Notes: generated by a model not told the origin, from the letters alone. A DNA stretch of 64,000 nucleotides from Zestomonas insulae (GCF_016901015.1 NZ_JAFEUP010000002.1:682001-746000), one strand, 5' to 3'; counted from the first letter of the stretch, positions 46,671-56,608 are shown. Numbers and translations are program-made.

Positions 46671-48894
46671 TGTGATCGCCCGTCCGTCCTTGGGTCGCCT
46701 GGTGGTGGTGGGACTCGGCCTGATCGGCGGGTCCTTTGCCAAGGGGCTGCGCGAGAAAGGCCTGTTCCGCGAGGTGGTTGGCGTCGACCTGGATACCGAA
46801 TCGCGCCGCTTGGCCGTTGAGTTGGGCGTGGTCGATCGTTGTGAGACCGAGCTTTCGGCGGCTTGCGTCGGTGCCGATGTCATTCAGTTGGCGGTGCCGA
46901 TCCTGGCGATGGAAAAGGTGCTGGCCGAGCTAGCCAAGCTCGACCTCACCGGTGTGGTGTTGACCGACGTGGGTAGCGCCAAAGGCAACGTGTTGAAGGC
47001 TGCGCGTGCGGCGTTCGGCGATATGCCGGCGCGCTTCGTGCCGGGCCATCCAATCGCCGGATCCGAGCAGAGTGGGGTGGAGGCGGCCAAGGCCGGCTTG
47101 TTCCGCCGGCACAAAGTGATTCTGACGCCATTGCCCGCTACCGACCCGACGGCCCTGGCCTGTGTCGACCAGCTGTGGCGTGCTTTGGGCGCGGACGTCG
47201 AGCACATGGACGTCGAGCACCATGACGAAGTGCTGGCTGCCACCAGTCACCTGCCGCACCTGCTGGCCTTCGGCCTGGTCGACTCGCTGGCCAAGCGCAG
47301 CGAGAATCTGGAAATTTTCCGCTACGCCGCTGGCGGTTTCCGGGACTTCACTCGGATCGCCGGTAGCGATCCGGTGATGTGGCACGACATCTTCCTGGCC
47401 AATCGCCAGGCGGTGCTGCGTACCTTGGACGCTTTTCGCGAAGACCTCGACGCCCTGCGCGCCGCGGTAGACGCAGGGGACGGGCATGGGCTGCTTGGTG
47501 TGTTCACCCGCGCTCGCTTCGCCCGTGAGCATTTCAGCAAGATTCTGGCCCGTCGGGCCTATGTGGATGCTATGAACAATAACGATCTGATTTTCCTGGC
47601 CAATCCTGGCGGCAGCCTGTCCGGGCGCATTCGTGTGCCGGGCGATAAGTCCATTTCCCACCGCTCGATCATGCTCGGCTCGCTGGCGGAAGGCACCACC
47701 GAGGTGGAAGGCTTCCTCGAAGGCGAGGACGCGCTGGCCACGCTCCAGGCGTTCCGCGACATGGGTGTGGTGATCGAGGGGCCGCACCACGGTCGCGTGA
47801 CCATCCACGGTGTCGGTCTGCACGGTCTGCAGGCGCCACCCGGGCCACTGTACCTGGGCAATTCCGGGACCTCGATGCGCCTGCTCAGCGGCCTGCTCGC
47901 CGCGCAGTCGTTTGATACCGTGCTGACTGGCGATGCTTCGCTGTCCAAGCGTCCGATGAATCGCGTCGCCAAGCCGCTGCGCGAGATGGGCGCGGTGATC
48001 GAAACCGGTCCGGAAGGTCGTCCGCCGCTGCAAATCAAGGGTGGTCAGCGGCTGAGCGCTATGAATTATGAGATGCCGATGGCCAGCGCCCAGGTCAAAT
48101 CCTGCCTGTTGCTGGCGGGGCTGTACGCTGCCGGCGAAACGGCGGTGAGCGAGCCGGCGCCGACCCGCGACCACACCGAGCGCATGCTGCAGGGCTTCGG
48201 TTATCCGGTAGCAGTGGACGGCAACACTGCACGGGTCGAATCCGGTCACAAGTTGAGCGCGACTCATATCGAAGTCCCGGCGGACATTTCCTCTGCGGCG
48301 TTCTTCCTGGTCGCGGCGAGCATTGCCGAAGGTTCCGAACTGCTGCTCGAGCACGTCGGCGTGAACCCGACTCGTACCGGTGTAATCGATATCCTCAAGC
48401 TGATGGGTGCCAATATCAGCCTGGAAAACCAGCGCGAAGTCGGTGGTGAGCCGGTGGCTGACATTCGGGTGCGTTCAGCCAAACTGAAGGGCATCGACAT
48501 TCCTGAGGATCTGGTGCCCTTGGCGATCGACGAGTTCCCGGTACTGTTCGTCGCCGCGGCTTGTGCCGAAGGTCGCACCGTGCTGCGTGGTGCCGAGGAG
48601 CTGCGGGTCAAGGAGTCGGATCGCATTCAGGTGATGGCGGACGGCTTGCTCGCGCTGGGCGTCAAGGCTGAGCCGACTCCGGACGGCATCATCATTGATG
48701 GCGGGCCGATTGGCGGCGGTGAGGTCTGGAGTCATGGTGATCACCGTATCGCCATGTCGTTCACCGTGGCGGCCTTGCGCGCTGGCGCGACGATTCGCAT
48801 CCACGATTGCGCCAACGTCGCCACCTCGTTCCCCAACTTCGTTGGCCTGGCGACCCAGAGCGGTATTCGCGTCCACGTTGAGGGTGATCAGTGA
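46663..48894 (+). CDS. tyrA-aroA: Fused cyclohexadienyl dehydrogenase / EPSP synthase (TyrA-AroA)
   Basis: One 743-residue protein. Residues 1 to about 290 are TyrA: NAD-binding [39 protein letters not shown]. From about Met304 begins EPSP synthase: [32 protein letters not shown] and RDHTERML, the four class II EPSPS signatures (GDKx, SAQxK, NxTR, RxHxE). The substrate/glyphosate loop reads GNSGTSMR. The fusion is typical of Pseudomonas. The GTG at 46663 lies inside the hisC end. Confidence 0.95.
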   Translation: MVDVIARPSLGRLVVVGLGLIGGSFAKGLREKGLFREVVGVDLDTESRRLAVELGVVDRCETELSAACVGADVIQLAVPILAMEKVLAELAKLDLTGVVLTDVGSAKGNVLKAARAAFGDMPARFVPGHPIAGSEQSGVEAAKAGLFRRHKVILTPLPATDPTALACVDQLWRALGADVEHMDVEHHDEVLAATSHLPHLLAFGLVDSLAKRSENLEIFRYAAGGFRDFTRIAGSDPVMWHDIFLANRQAVLRTLDAFREDLDALRAAVDAGDGHGLLGVFTRARFAREHFSKILARRAYVDAMNNNDLIFLANPGGSLSGRIRVPGDKSISHRSIMLGSLAEGTTEVEGFLEGEDALATLQAFRDMGVVIEGPHHGRVTIHGVGLHGLQAPPGPLYLGNSGTSMRLLSGLLAAQSFDTVLTGDASLSKRPMNRVAKPLREMGAVIETGPEGRPPLQIKGGQRLSAMNYEMPMASAQVKSCLLLAGLYAAGETAVSEPAPTRDHTERMLQGFGYPVAVDGNTARVESGHKLSATHIEVPADISSAAFFLVAASIAEGSELLLEHVGVNPTRTGVIDILKLMGANISLENQREVGGEPVADIRVRSAKLKGIDIPEDLVPLAIDEFPVLFVAAACAEGRTVLRGAEELRVKESDRIQVMADGLLALGVKAEPTPDGIIIDGGPIGGGEVWSHGDHRIAMSFTVAALRAGATIRIHDCANVATSFPNFVGLATQSGIRVHVEGDQ

Positions 48895-49583
48895 TGAGTA
48901 TCCAGATTCCGGTCATCGCCATTGACGGCCCCAGCGGTTCCGGCAAGGGCACGGTCGCCGGCCTGCTGGCCAAGCGGCTCGGCTGGAACCTGCTCGATTC
49001 AGGCGCGCTTTATCGCCTGTTGGCATTTGCCGCGCGCAATCACGGTGTCGACCTCACCAACGAAGAGGCCTTGAAGCTGCTGGCGGCCCATCTGGATGTG
49101 CAGTTTGTTGCTGCGGGGCCAGGCCAGTCGCAAAGCATTATCCTGGAGGGCGAAGAGGTCACCGACGCCATTCGCAACGAGCAGGTGGGCGCCGGAGCTT
49201 CGCAAGTCGCGGCACTCCCGGCAGTGCGGGAAGCGCTTCTGCAGCGTCAGCGTGCATTTCTAGAGGCGCCTGGGCTGGTTGCGGACGGGCGCGACATGGG
49301 AACCGTTGTGTTTCCAGACGCTCCGCTGAAGATATTCCTGACGGCTAGCGCCGAAGAGCGCGCACGCCGCCGTTATCTGCAGTTGAAGGGTAAGGGGCAG
49401 GATGTTAATCTTGCGAGTCTGCTAGACGAGATACGTGAGCGCGATGAGCGCGACATGCAACGCGCAGTCGCTCCGCTCAAGCCGGCGCCTGACGCAATTC
49501 AGCTCGATTCCACCGAGCTGTCGATCGAGCAGGTGCTGGAATGCATCATGAGTGAAGTCGCTGATCGCGACCTCGCCGGATGA
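48894..49583 (+). CDS. cmk: Cytidylate kinase Cmk
   Basis: Phosphorylates CMP and dCMP. 229 residues from the ATG at 48894, overlapping the aroA stop by one base. P-loop [50 protein letters not shown] and the lid region [16 protein letters not shown] are all present. Precedes rpsA, the usual arrangement. Confidence 0.96.
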   Translation: MSIQIPVIAIDGPSGSGKGTVAGLLAKRLGWNLLDSGALYRLLAFAARNHGVDLTNEEALKLLAAHLDVQFVAAGPGQSQSIILEGEEVTDAIRNEQVGAGASQVAALPAVREALLQRQRAFLEAPGLVADGRDMGTVVFPDAPLKIFLTASAEERARRRYLQLKGKGQDVNLASLLDEIRERDERDMQRAVAPLKPAPDAIQLDSTELSIEQVLECIMSEVADRDLAG

Positions 49584-49704
49584 CCAAGTAGGCCTACGGG
49601 ATACCAGGCAAAGCCCGAAGCCTTCTTTTACTTAAACGACCCCGCATTAGTCTGGAGTGCGGCAGATGGGCGGATTCTCGCCCTTGATCAATTCAGGAAT
49701 CAAA

Positions 49705-51384
49705 ATGAGCGAAAGCTTTGCAGAACTTTTTGAAGAAAGCCTAAAGTCCCTCGACATGCAGCCGGGTGCCATCATCACTGGTACGGTTGTTGATATCGAT
49801 GGTGACTGGGTTACTGTCCATGCCGGCCTGAAATCGGAAGGCGTCATCCCGCTCGAGCAGTTCTACAACGAACAAGGCGAGCTGACCATCAAGGTCGGTG
49901 ATGAGGTCCACGTTGCGCTGGACGCGGTTGAAGATGGCTTCGGTGAAACCAAGCTGTCCCGCGAAAAAGCCAAGCGCGCGGAATCCTGGATTGTTCTGGA
50001 AGCTGCGTTCTCTGCTGAAGAAGTGGTCAAGGGCATTATCAATGGCAAGGTCAAAGGCGGTTTCACCGTCGACCTGAACGGCATTCGTGCGTTCCTGCCG
50101 GGCTCCCTGGTCGATGTGCGTCCGGTGCGTGATACCACCCACCTGGAAGGCAAAGAGCTCGAGTTCAAAGTCATCAAGCTCGACCAGAAGCGCAACAACG
50201 TGGTGGTTTCTCGCCGTAGCGTTCTGGAAGCAGAGAACAGCGCCGAGCGTGAGGCTCTGCTGGAATCCCTGCAGGAAGGCCAGCAAGTCAAAGGTATCGT
50301 CAAGAACCTTACCGACTACGGTGCATTCGTTGATCTGGGCGGCGTCGATGGCCTGCTGCACATCACCGACATGGCTTGGAAGCGCATCAAGCATCCTTCG
50401 GAGATCGTCAACGTTGGTGACGAGATCGATGTCAAGGTTCTGAAGTACGACCGCGAGCGCAATCGCGTTTCCCTGGGTCTGAAACAGCTGGGCGAAGATC
50501 CGTGGGTTGCCATCAAGGCTCGCTACCCGGAAAGCACCCGTGTCATGGCGCGCGTTACCAACCTCACCGACTACGGCTGCTTCGCCGAGCTGGAAGAGGG
50601 TGTGGAAGGTCTGGTGCACGTTTCCGAGATGGATTGGACCAACAAGAACATCCACCCGTCGAAAGTCGTTCAGGTTGGCGACGAAGTGGAAGTCATGGTT
50701 CTGGACATCGACGAAGAGCGTCGTCGTATCTCCCTGGGTATCAAGCAGTGCAAGACCAACCCGTGGGAAGATTTCTCCGGCCACTTCAACAAAGGTGACC
50801 GCATTTCCGGCACCATCAAGTCGATCACCGATTTCGGTATCTTCATCGGCTTGGACGGTGGTATCGACGGTCTGGTGCACCTGTCCGACATTTCTTGGAA
50901 CGAGCCGGGCGAAGAAGCTGTTCGTCGCTTCAAGAAGGGTGACGAGCTGGAGACGGTCATCCTGTCGGTCGATCCGGAGCGTGAGCGCATCTCCCTGGGC
51001 ATCAAGCAGCTGGAAGACGATCCGTTCTCCAGCTATGTGTCCCTCAATGACAAGGGTTCGATCGTTCGCGGTACTGTGAAAGATGTGGATGCTAAAGGCG
51101 CTGTGATCAGCCTGGGCGACGACATCGAAGCCGTACTGAAGGCCTCCGAAATCAGCCGCGATCGCGTCGAAGACGCACGCAATGTGCTGAAGGTTGGCGA
51201 CGAAGTCGAAGCTAAGATCATCAGCGTTGACCGCAAATCCCGCGTCATCAGCCTGTCCGTCAAGTCGAAAGACGTTGAGGACGAGAAAGACGCCATGCAA
51301 CACCTGCGCAAGCAGGAAGTGGAAAGCACCGGTCCGACCACCATTGGTGATCTGATTCGCGCACAGATGGAGAATCAAGGCTAA
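49705..51384 (+). CDS. rpsA: 30S ribosomal protein S1
   Basis: 559 residues, six S1 RNA-binding domains (e.g. [83 protein letters not shown]). The ATG at 49705 follows CAGGA. The 121-base leader after cmk contains a hairpin CCGCA / TGCGG (49642-49662); in gammaproteobacteria S1 represses its own mRNA through leader structure, so this could be that element. Codon use is of the highly expressed type (more T-ending codons than neighbours). Confidence 0.97.
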   Translation: MSESFAELFEESLKSLDMQPGAIITGTVVDIDGDWVTVHAGLKSEGVIPLEQFYNEQGELTIKVGDEVHVALDAVEDGFGETKLSREKAKRAESWIVLEAAFSAEEVVKGIINGKVKGGFTVDLNGIRAFLPGSLVDVRPVRDTTHLEGKELEFKVIKLDQKRNNVVVSRRSVLEAENSAEREALLESLQEGQQVKGIVKNLTDYGAFVDLGGVDGLLHITDMAWKRIKHPSEIVNVGDEIDVKVLKYDRERNRVSLGLKQLGEDPWVAIKARYPESTRVMARVTNLTDYGCFAELEEGVEGLVHVSEMDWTNKNIHPSKVVQVGDEVEVMVLDIDEERRRISLGIKQCKTNPWEDFSGHFNKGDRISGTIKSITDFGIFIGLDGGIDGLVHLSDISWNEPGEEAVRRFKKGDELETVILSVDPERERISLGIKQLEDDPFSSYVSLNDKGSIVRGTVKDVDAKGAVISLGDDIEAVLKASEISRDRVEDARNVLKVGDEVEAKIISVDRKSRVISLSVKSKDVEDEKDAMQHLRKQEVESTGPTTIGDLIRAQMENQG

Positions 51385-51399
51385 CGCCTGATCCTCTTC

Positions 51400-51428
51400 A
51401 AAAAGGGCGACCATTGGTCGCCCTTTTT
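51400..51428 (+). terminator. Rho-independent terminator of rpsA
   Basis: Perfect arms AAAAAGGGCGACC / GGTCGCCCTTTTT with loop ATT, 16 bases after the rpsA stop. Confidence 0.96.
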
Positions 51429-51546
51429 ATTTGCCTGGCGTTTTTCGTCTTGGAAATGTATCCCTACTTTAGGTTGTTCAACTCCCGTCGATCATGCTAA
51501 AACCATAGCTGAGCTGATCTAGCCGCTTGAAATAGAAGGGAAAACC

Positions 51547-51828
51547 ATGACCAAGTCGGAGTTGATCGAACGCATTGTCATCCACCAGGGGCAGCTGTCC
51601 GCAAAAGATGTGGAGCTTGCAATCAAGACGATGCTGGAGCAGATGTCGCAGGCGCTTGCCACGGGGGATCGTATCGAGATTCGCGGCTTTGGCAGCTTCT
51701 CTTTGCATTTCCGCGCGCCTCGCGTTGGGCGGAATCCGAAGACTGGTGAATCGGTGCGGTTGGATGGGAAATTTGTGCCGCACTTCAAGCCTGGAAAAGA
51801 GCTAAGAGATCGTGTGAATGAAGACTAG
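51547..51828 (+). CDS. ihfB: Integration host factor subunit beta
   Basis: 93-residue DNA-bending protein of the HU/IHF family. [20 protein letters not shown], the conserved [17 protein letters not shown] and the beta-arm [32 protein letters not shown] identify the beta subunit (himD). Here, as in P. aeruginosa, it marks the left edge of the O-antigen locus. Confidence 0.96.
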   Translation: MTKSELIERIVIHQGQLSAKDVELAIKTMLEQMSQALATGDRIEIRGFGSFSLHFRAPRVGRNPKTGESVRLDGKFVPHFKPGKELRDRVNED

Positions 51829-52067
51829 TTTGGAGCACACGGCGGCGCTAACTATGCTTGGTGTTCACGATTGTTACTTTATCCCTTCGTGTAGCTAATA
51901 CTTTCTCAAACTTTATCTTTGATTCTCTCATTGAATGGTTTTATTGGGTTTGTGCGGCCGGGGCTTTTGGGTTTCTGGTTCTTTAGTTTTTATATGTTTC
52001 TACTTTCTATTTGTTTTGTTGTTCTCTGGTTGTTATTTTATTTTTAGCTTTTTGAAAGGCGCATATA
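51829..52067. other. AT-rich intergenic segment at the O-antigen locus edge
   Basis: 239 bases without a convincing gene. The segment 51880-52050 is strongly T-rich on the plus strand and far lower in GC than the flanks. No O-antigen chain-length or transport gene, JUMPstart/ops core, terminator or transposon end is seen. A short hydrophobic frame starts at 51935 but runs into wbpV out of frame. Confidence 0.7.
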
Positions 52068-53030
52068 GTGCGATTGCTGCTCACTGGAGGGTCGGGTTTT
52101 GTTGGTGGCGCGTTTCTGGAAAGAGTCATAACTATTTCCGGGCTAAGTGTGCGTGCGCCTCTGCGCCATCTTCCAATAGGGGATCCCGGGGGTGTGGAGT
52201 TTTGCCAGGTAAAGGGGCTTGAGCCGACGGTGTCTTGGGCGGAGGCTCTCGATAACGTTGACGTCGTAGTGCATGCTGCTGCGCGAGTGCATGTTCTTGA
52301 TGATGGGGCAGTTGACCCTGTGGCTGCTTTCCGTGAAATCAACTCAGAGGGCACTCTAAATTTAGCGCGGCAGGCAGTTGCTGCGGGAGTTCGCCGCTTC
52401 ATCTTTATAAGCTCAGTCAAGGCGAATGGCGAAGCTACAGCGTTGGGATCACCTTACACCGTCGACTCACCAACCTGTCCTTGTGATCCTTACGGAATTT
52501 CAAAGCTCGAGGCCGAGTCTGGCTTACAGGCGTTGTCCGCAGAGACCGGGCTGGAAGTTGTTGTCATCCGCCCTCCGCTGGTCTACGGGAGGGGTGTTAA
52601 AGCAAACTTTCTCAGTATGATTCGTTGGGTATACCACGGTCTGCCGCTGCCATTCGGGGCGATTGACAATAAGCGGAGTTTGGTCGCGCTGGACAATTTG
52701 GTGGATCTGATGGTGACGTGTATTGATCATCCCGCAGCGGCTAATCGCACTTTTTTTGTAAGTGACGGTGAAGACCTCTCGACCACTCAGCTTTTGCGGC
52801 GCATTGGGTTCGCACTTGGGAGGCCTGCGCTGTTAGTGCCGGTGCCGGTTTGGATGTTAAATGCCGCGGCTTCGATATTGGGTAGACGTGATATTTCGCG
52901 AAAAATTTGTGGATCGCTGCAGGTGGATATCAGTGCGGCGCGAGAATTATTAGGCTGGCAACCCAAAGTAAGTATCGATGAGGCGATGCGCGAAACAGTC
53001 GCTGATTTTTTAGAGAGCCAGAATAGATGA
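52068..53030 (+). CDS. wbpV: WbpV-like NAD-dependent sugar 4-epimerase/reductase
   Basis: 320-residue extended SDR of nucleotide-sugar metabolism. Seen: Rossmann motif LLTGGSGFVGG, VVHAAARVHV, FISSVKANGE, catalytic Tyr/Lys in PYGISKLEAE, and VVIRPPLVYGRGVKANF. This is the WbpV type (also called Gne-like 4-epimerase/4-reductase) that makes UDP-D-FucNAc in O-antigen synthesis with WbpM. Start is the GTG at 52068, with AAAGG nine bases before. GC is lower than the chromosome. It overlaps wbpL by four bases. Confidence 0.85.
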   Translation: MRLLLTGGSGFVGGAFLERVITISGLSVRAPLRHLPIGDPGGVEFCQVKGLEPTVSWAEALDNVDVVVHAAARVHVLDDGAVDPVAAFREINSEGTLNLARQAVAAGVRRFIFISSVKANGEATALGSPYTVDSPTCPCDPYGISKLEAESGLQALSAETGLEVVVIRPPLVYGRGVKANFLSMIRWVYHGLPLPFGAIDNKRSLVALDNLVDLMVTCIDHPAAANRTFFVSDGEDLSTTQLLRRIGFALGRPALLVPVPVWMLNAAASILGRRDISRKICGSLQVDISAARELLGWQPKVSIDEAMRETVADFLESQNR

Positions 53031-54046
53031 GCATCTGGTGGTGTTTGCCGTTTGTTGCTGGTTTGACGTTTATGCTGACAGGAGCATTACGTCGTTATTC
53101 TCTTGCTCGCCAAATAATGGATATCCCCAATGCGCGCAGTTCACACGTGACCCCGACGCCAAGAGGTGGTGGGGTCGCCATTGTGCTGACTTTTTTAGCG
53201 GCCCTACCTGCTTTGGCGGCAACCGATTGGCTATCGTGGCCCTGGATGTGGTCGCTCCTGGGGGGGGGAGCATGGGTCGCGGCGCTCGGGTTCTGGGATG
53301 ATCACCGCCATATTGCCCCTGCTTGGCGCTTGTGCGGGCACTTTCTTGGGGCGGTATGGGTATTGGTTTGGTCTGGTGGGCTCCCGTCGTTCGATGTATT
53401 TGGGACTAACGTAAGTTTGAGCTGGTTTGGCTATGTTCTGGGTGCGCTGTACTTAGTGTGGATGTTAAACCTCTACAATTTCATGGATGGTATTGATGGG
53501 CTAGCCAGTATTGAGGCGCTGTGTGTCTGCCTAGGAGGCGCGCTGTTGTATGCCTTGTTGGGGGTTTGGAAGTGCGGCGCGGTGCCTTTGGTTTTGGCGT
53601 CATCGGTAGCTGGATTTCTATGCTGGAACTTTCCGCGGGCCAGAATATTTATGGGCGATGCAGGCAGTGGTTTTCTTGGCATCTTGCTGGGGGCTCTGTC
53701 GCTGCAGGCAGCGTCGATCGAACCGCAGCTGTTTTGGTGCTGGTTGATCCTCCTCGGGGTCTTTATCGTCGATGCCACCGTTACGCTGTTGCGCCGCCTG
53801 CTCCGTGGTGAGCGAGTGCTTGAAGCGCATCGCAGTCATGCTTATCAATTTGCCGCGCGCAGTCTGGGGCGGCACGTGCCGGTTACACTACTTGTCGCGG
53901 GCATCAATTTGATTTGGCTTCTCCCCATTGCTCTGTGGGTTGGGGTGTGGGGAGGGGATGGTCTTGCGGGTTTGTTAGTTGCCTACGCTCCATTGATTTT
54001 GCTGGCGGTAAGGCTAAATGCCGGTGGTGCGGAGGCGGTAGCCTGA
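53027..54046 (+). CDS. wbpL: WbpL-like initiating sugar-1-phosphate transferase (MraY/WecA family)
   Basis: Transfers a HexNAc-1-phosphate to undecaprenyl phosphate to begin O-antigen units. 339 residues, about 10-11 membrane segments. Seen: DIPNARSSHVTPTPRGGG, GFWDDHRHIAPAWRL, MLNLYNFMDGIDGLASIEAL, ARIFMGDAGSGFLG and the HRSHAYQ motif, all hallmarks of the family. In P. aeruginosa WbpL starts both A- and B-band chains. A run of nine Gs (53260-53268) lies in the frame at LLGGGAW. ATG overlaps the wbpV stop (ATGA). Confidence 0.9.
   Translation: MSIWWCLPFVAGLTFMLTGALRRYSLARQIMDIPNARSSHVTPTPRGGGVAIVLTFLAALPALAATDWLSWPWMWSLLGGGAWVAALGFWDDHRHIAPAWRLCGHFLGAVWVLVWSGGLPSFDVFGTNVSLSWFGYVLGALYLVWMLNLYNFMDGIDGLASIEALCVCLGGALLYALLGVWKCGAVPLVLASSVAGFLCWNFPRARIFMGDAGSGFLGILLGALSLQAASIEPQLFWCWLILLGVFIVDATVTLLRRLLRGERVLEAHRSHAYQFAARSLGRHVPVTLLVAGINLIWLLPIALWVGVWGGDGLAGLLVAYAPLILLAVRLNAGGAEAVA
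53260..53268 (+). repeat. G9 homopolymer inside wbpL
   Basis: Nine consecutive Gs coding the end of Leu and Gly-Gly-Gly (ctg ggg ggg gga). It is the longest G or C run that I noticed in the window. Slipped-strand change of one base would shift the frame about 80 codons into wbpL. Confidence 0.85.
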
Positions 54047-54086
54047 AGGCGAAGTGGCGTTCGTCGCCAATAAAGGTGGGAAAGGG

Positions 54087-56093
54087 ATGAAGTTGCGTGA
54101 GCGCTTATTAGGATTGCCGCGGCAGTACAAGCGTCTGTTGCAAGTCACGGCCGATGCCGTGCTTGTATGGTTAGCCCTTTGGCTGGCGTTCTTCGTGCGC
54201 TTGGGATCTGTTGATTCGGTTCAGCCGTTCCAGGGGCATGCTTGGCTATTTGCCATTGCTCCAGTAATCGCCATTCCCTTATTCATTAGATTTGGTTTGT
54301 ACCGTGCAGTCATGCGGTACGTAGGCAATGACGCTCTAGTAACCATCGCCAAAGCAATCAGCGTGTCAGCGCTACTATTGGGCCTCGTCGTGTATTGGTA
54401 TCGCGATGCGCCCGCGTTGATCCCGCGCTCTCTGGTCTTGAACTACTGGTGGTTGAGCTTAATGCTCATAGGTGGGCTGCGGCTGTTGATGCGGCATTAC
54501 TTCTGGGGGGATTGGTATGGCTTGGGGTTAAGCGCTTCGCCTGATCGGCGCGACGAACATTTGACCAAAGTAGCCATCTACGGTGCAGGAGTTGCCGGGA
54601 ATCAATTGGTCGCTGCCTTGCGTGTAGGCAGGGCGATGAGTCCGGTTGCGTTCATTGATGATGATGAGGGAATCGTCAATCGGATGATTGCAGGGCTGAA
54701 AGTATATAAGCCCTCTCAAGTCTTGGACTTGATCGCGGAGACGGGGGCGCAGGAGATTTTGCTCGCCATGCCGTCAGTCTCAAGGGCGCGGCGACGAGAG
54801 ATACTTGAGTGTTTGGAACCATTCCCACTGCATGTCCGGAGCGTGCCTGGATTCATGGATCTCGCGAGTGGGCGAGTAAAGGTGGAGGATATCCAGGAAG
54901 TTGATATTGCTGACTTGCTGGGTCGCGATTCGGTGCCGCCGCAGCAGACTCTATTCGAGCGCTGCATTCGCGGTGAGGTTGTCATGGTTACAGGCGCGGG
55001 AGGGTCTATCGGGGCAGAGCTGTGCCGTCAGATAGTCGCTGTCAGCCCAGGTGCACTTATTCTTTTCGAGCACAGCGAGTTCAATCTCTACAGCATTCAC
55101 CACGAATTGCAGGCGCGCGTTGAGCGCGAATCGCTGCCGGTTCAGCTCATCCCGATTCTTGGCTCGATTCGCAACCCGGCGCGTTTACTTGAGGTGATGC
55201 GTGGTTGGCAGGTGAAGACCGTTTACCATGCGGCGGCCTACAAGCATGTCCCCATGGTCGAGCAAAATATTGCGGAAGGCGTGCTTAACAACGTCTTCGG
55301 CACCCTGAATACTGCGCAGGCCGCCCTTAGGTCCGGTGTGGAGAATTTTGTACTGGTTTCGACAGACAAGGCCGTGCGACCGGCCAATGTCATGGGAAGC
55401 ACCAAGCGTTTGGCGGAAATGGTGTTGCAAGCGCTCAGCCGCGAGCCGGCGCCAATGTTGTTTGGTGAATCCGATGGAGTCCATCAGGTCAATAAGACCC
55501 GTTTTACGATGGTCCGCTTTGGCAATGTGTTGGGTTCATCCGGTTCGGTTATCCCTTTGTTCCGAAAACAAATAAAGCGTGGTGGTCCAGTAACGGTTAC
55601 CCATCCAAGTATCACTCGCTACTTCATGACTATCCCTGAGGCGGCTCAGTTGGTAATTCAAGCCGGCTCAATGGGGCAGGGTGGGGATGTATTCGTCTTG
55701 GATATGGGGCAGCCAGTAAAGATCGCCGAGCTGGCCGAGAAGATGATTAATCTCTCCGGACTGACAGTTCGCTCGGAGAGCAATCCGCTGGGCGACATCC
55801 TCATTGAGTTCACGGGGTTGCGCCATGGTGAAAAGCTCTATGAGGAATTGTTGATCGGCGACAACGTGGTGGGTACCGAGCATCGCATGATCATGCGCGC
55901 CGACGAAGAGTACCTGCCTTGGGAGCGGATGAGGGTGGTGCTGGCCCTCTTGAATCAGGCTATTCGCGGGAACGACTACCCGAAAGTCCGAGAGTTGATG
56001 CAGGAAGCGGTCAGTGGTTATGCCCCCTCCGGGGAGATTGTCGATTGGTTGCATCTGCAACGTGGTTCAAAATTCAAGGATGCCGAACTTTAA
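54087..56093 (+). CDS. wbpM: WbpM, UDP-HexNAc C4,C6-dehydratase
   Basis: 668 residues from the ATG at 54087 (GTG at 54054 in frame has no ribosome site). N-terminal region with about four membrane segments (residues 15-145), a first Rossmann domain (KVAIYGAGVAGNQLVAAL), then the catalytic SDR domain with VTGAGGSIGAELCRQI (about 303-318), HAAAYKHVPMVE, and the SMK-type triad NVMGSTKRLAE, Met replacing the usual Tyr, as in P. aeruginosa WbpM. Makes the 4-keto-6-deoxy precursor of UDP-QuiNAc/FucNAc. Marks the right edge of the O-antigen locus. Confidence 0.95.
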   Translation: MKLRERLLGLPRQYKRLLQVTADAVLVWLALWLAFFVRLGSVDSVQPFQGHAWLFAIAPVIAIPLFIRFGLYRAVMRYVGNDALVTIAKAISVSALLLGLVVYWYRDAPALIPRSLVLNYWWLSLMLIGGLRLLMRHYFWGDWYGLGLSASPDRRDEHLTKVAIYGAGVAGNQLVAALRVGRAMSPVAFIDDDEGIVNRMIAGLKVYKPSQVLDLIAETGAQEILLAMPSVSRARRREILECLEPFPLHVRSVPGFMDLASGRVKVEDIQEVDIADLLGRDSVPPQQTLFERCIRGEVVMVTGAGGSIGAELCRQIVAVSPGALILFEHSEFNLYSIHHELQARVERESLPVQLIPILGSIRNPARLLEVMRGWQVKTVYHAAAYKHVPMVEQNIAEGVLNNVFGTLNTAQAALRSGVENFVLVSTDKAVRPANVMGSTKRLAEMVLQALSREPAPMLFGESDGVHQVNKTRFTMVRFGNVLGSSGSVIPLFRKQIKRGGPVTVTHPSITRYFMTIPEAAQLVIQAGSMGQGGDVFVLDMGQPVKIAELAEKMINLSGLTVRSESNPLGDILIEFTGLRHGEKLYEELLIGDNVVGTEHRMIMRADEEYLPWERMRVVLALLNQAIRGNDYPKVRELMQEAVSGYAPSGEIVDWLHLQRGSKFKDAEL

Positions 56094-56110
56094 GCTAGTG
56101 CCACTCTACG

Positions 56111-56168
56111 GTTAAGTTGTTGGTCGCGGAACATGGAGCCGCGATCACTTAACTAAATGGAATTTCCA
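56111..56168 (+). promoter_or_regulatory. Nested palindromes in the comEA leader
   Basis: Outer TTAAGT (56112-56117) / ACTTAA (56147-56152) with inner TCGCGG / CCGCGA (56124-56129, 56139-56144), then TGGAA-T-TTCCA (56158-56168), which covers the only ribosome-site-like sequence before the ATG at 56171. No T run follows. Confidence 0.5.
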
Positions 56169-56170
56169 CT

Positions 56171-56521
56171 ATGCTTAAAGCACACGTTTCTTCCCTTCTG
56201 TTCGCCGTTCTCGCTACTGTCTCCGTAGCAGTCAACGCCGCTGAAACCACTAAACCTCAAGCCAGTAAGCCGGTAGCAGCGGCCGCGAAACCGGCTAAAG
56301 AGGCTGCTGCCCCGGCAGTGGAAGATGCAGTGAATCTGAATACCGCCGATGCCGATACGCTGCAGAAAGAGCTGAGCGGCATCGGAGCGGTCAAGGCGAA
56401 AGCGATTGTCGACTATCGCGAGGCGAATGGCCCATTCGCGACGGTGGACGAGCTGCTGGAGGTCAAGGGGATTGGTGCGGCGACCCTGGAGAAGAATCGC
56501 GCGAAGCTGAGCATTAACTGA
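56171..56521 (+). CDS. ComEA-like helix-hairpin-helix DNA-binding protein
   Basis: A 116-residue exported protein: signal peptide ([23 protein letters not shown]), Ala/Lys/Pro linker (about 24-53), then the ComEA helix-hairpin-helix pair ([31 protein letters not shown] and [19 protein letters not shown], read in parts). Periplasmic ComEA proteins bind incoming DNA in natural transformation. In P. aeruginosa a homologue sits just after wbpM. Terminator downstream. Confidence 0.88.
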   Translation: MLKAHVSSLLFAVLATVSVAVNAAETTKPQASKPVAAAAKPAKEAAAPAVEDAVNLNTADADTLQKELSGIGAVKAKAIVDYREANGPFATVDELLEVKGIGAATLEKNRAKLSIN

Positions 56522-56541
56522 GCTAGTTAGCGTTGCTGAAG

Positions 56542-56566
56542 AAAGGCCGGTCTTGGACCGGCCTTT
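56542..56566 (+). terminator. Terminator of the ComEA-like gene
   Basis: Eleven-base perfect arms AAAGGCCGGTC / GACCGGCCTTT with loop TTG and following T, 21 bases after the stop. Confidence 0.9.
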
Positions 56567-56608
56567 TGCATTTCATGCAGTAGCTTTGCCTGATATCTGG
56601 CGCAAACG

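Noticed and set aside
49741..51414. Antisense frame of 557 codons opposite rpsA
   Set aside because: Reflects the repeated S1 domains read backwards; no independent evidence.
51935..52222. Short hydrophobic reading frame at the O-antigen edge as a real gene
   Set aside because: Its second half overlaps wbpV in another frame and no ribosome site is seen; kept only as a possible remnant.
54034..54041. GGCGGTAG at the end of wbpL as an ops (RfaH) element
   Set aside because: The same octamer occurs inside plpD (around 12930) and gyrA (around 43248), so chance and GC-rich codons explain it; no JUMPstart context exists upstream of wbpV.
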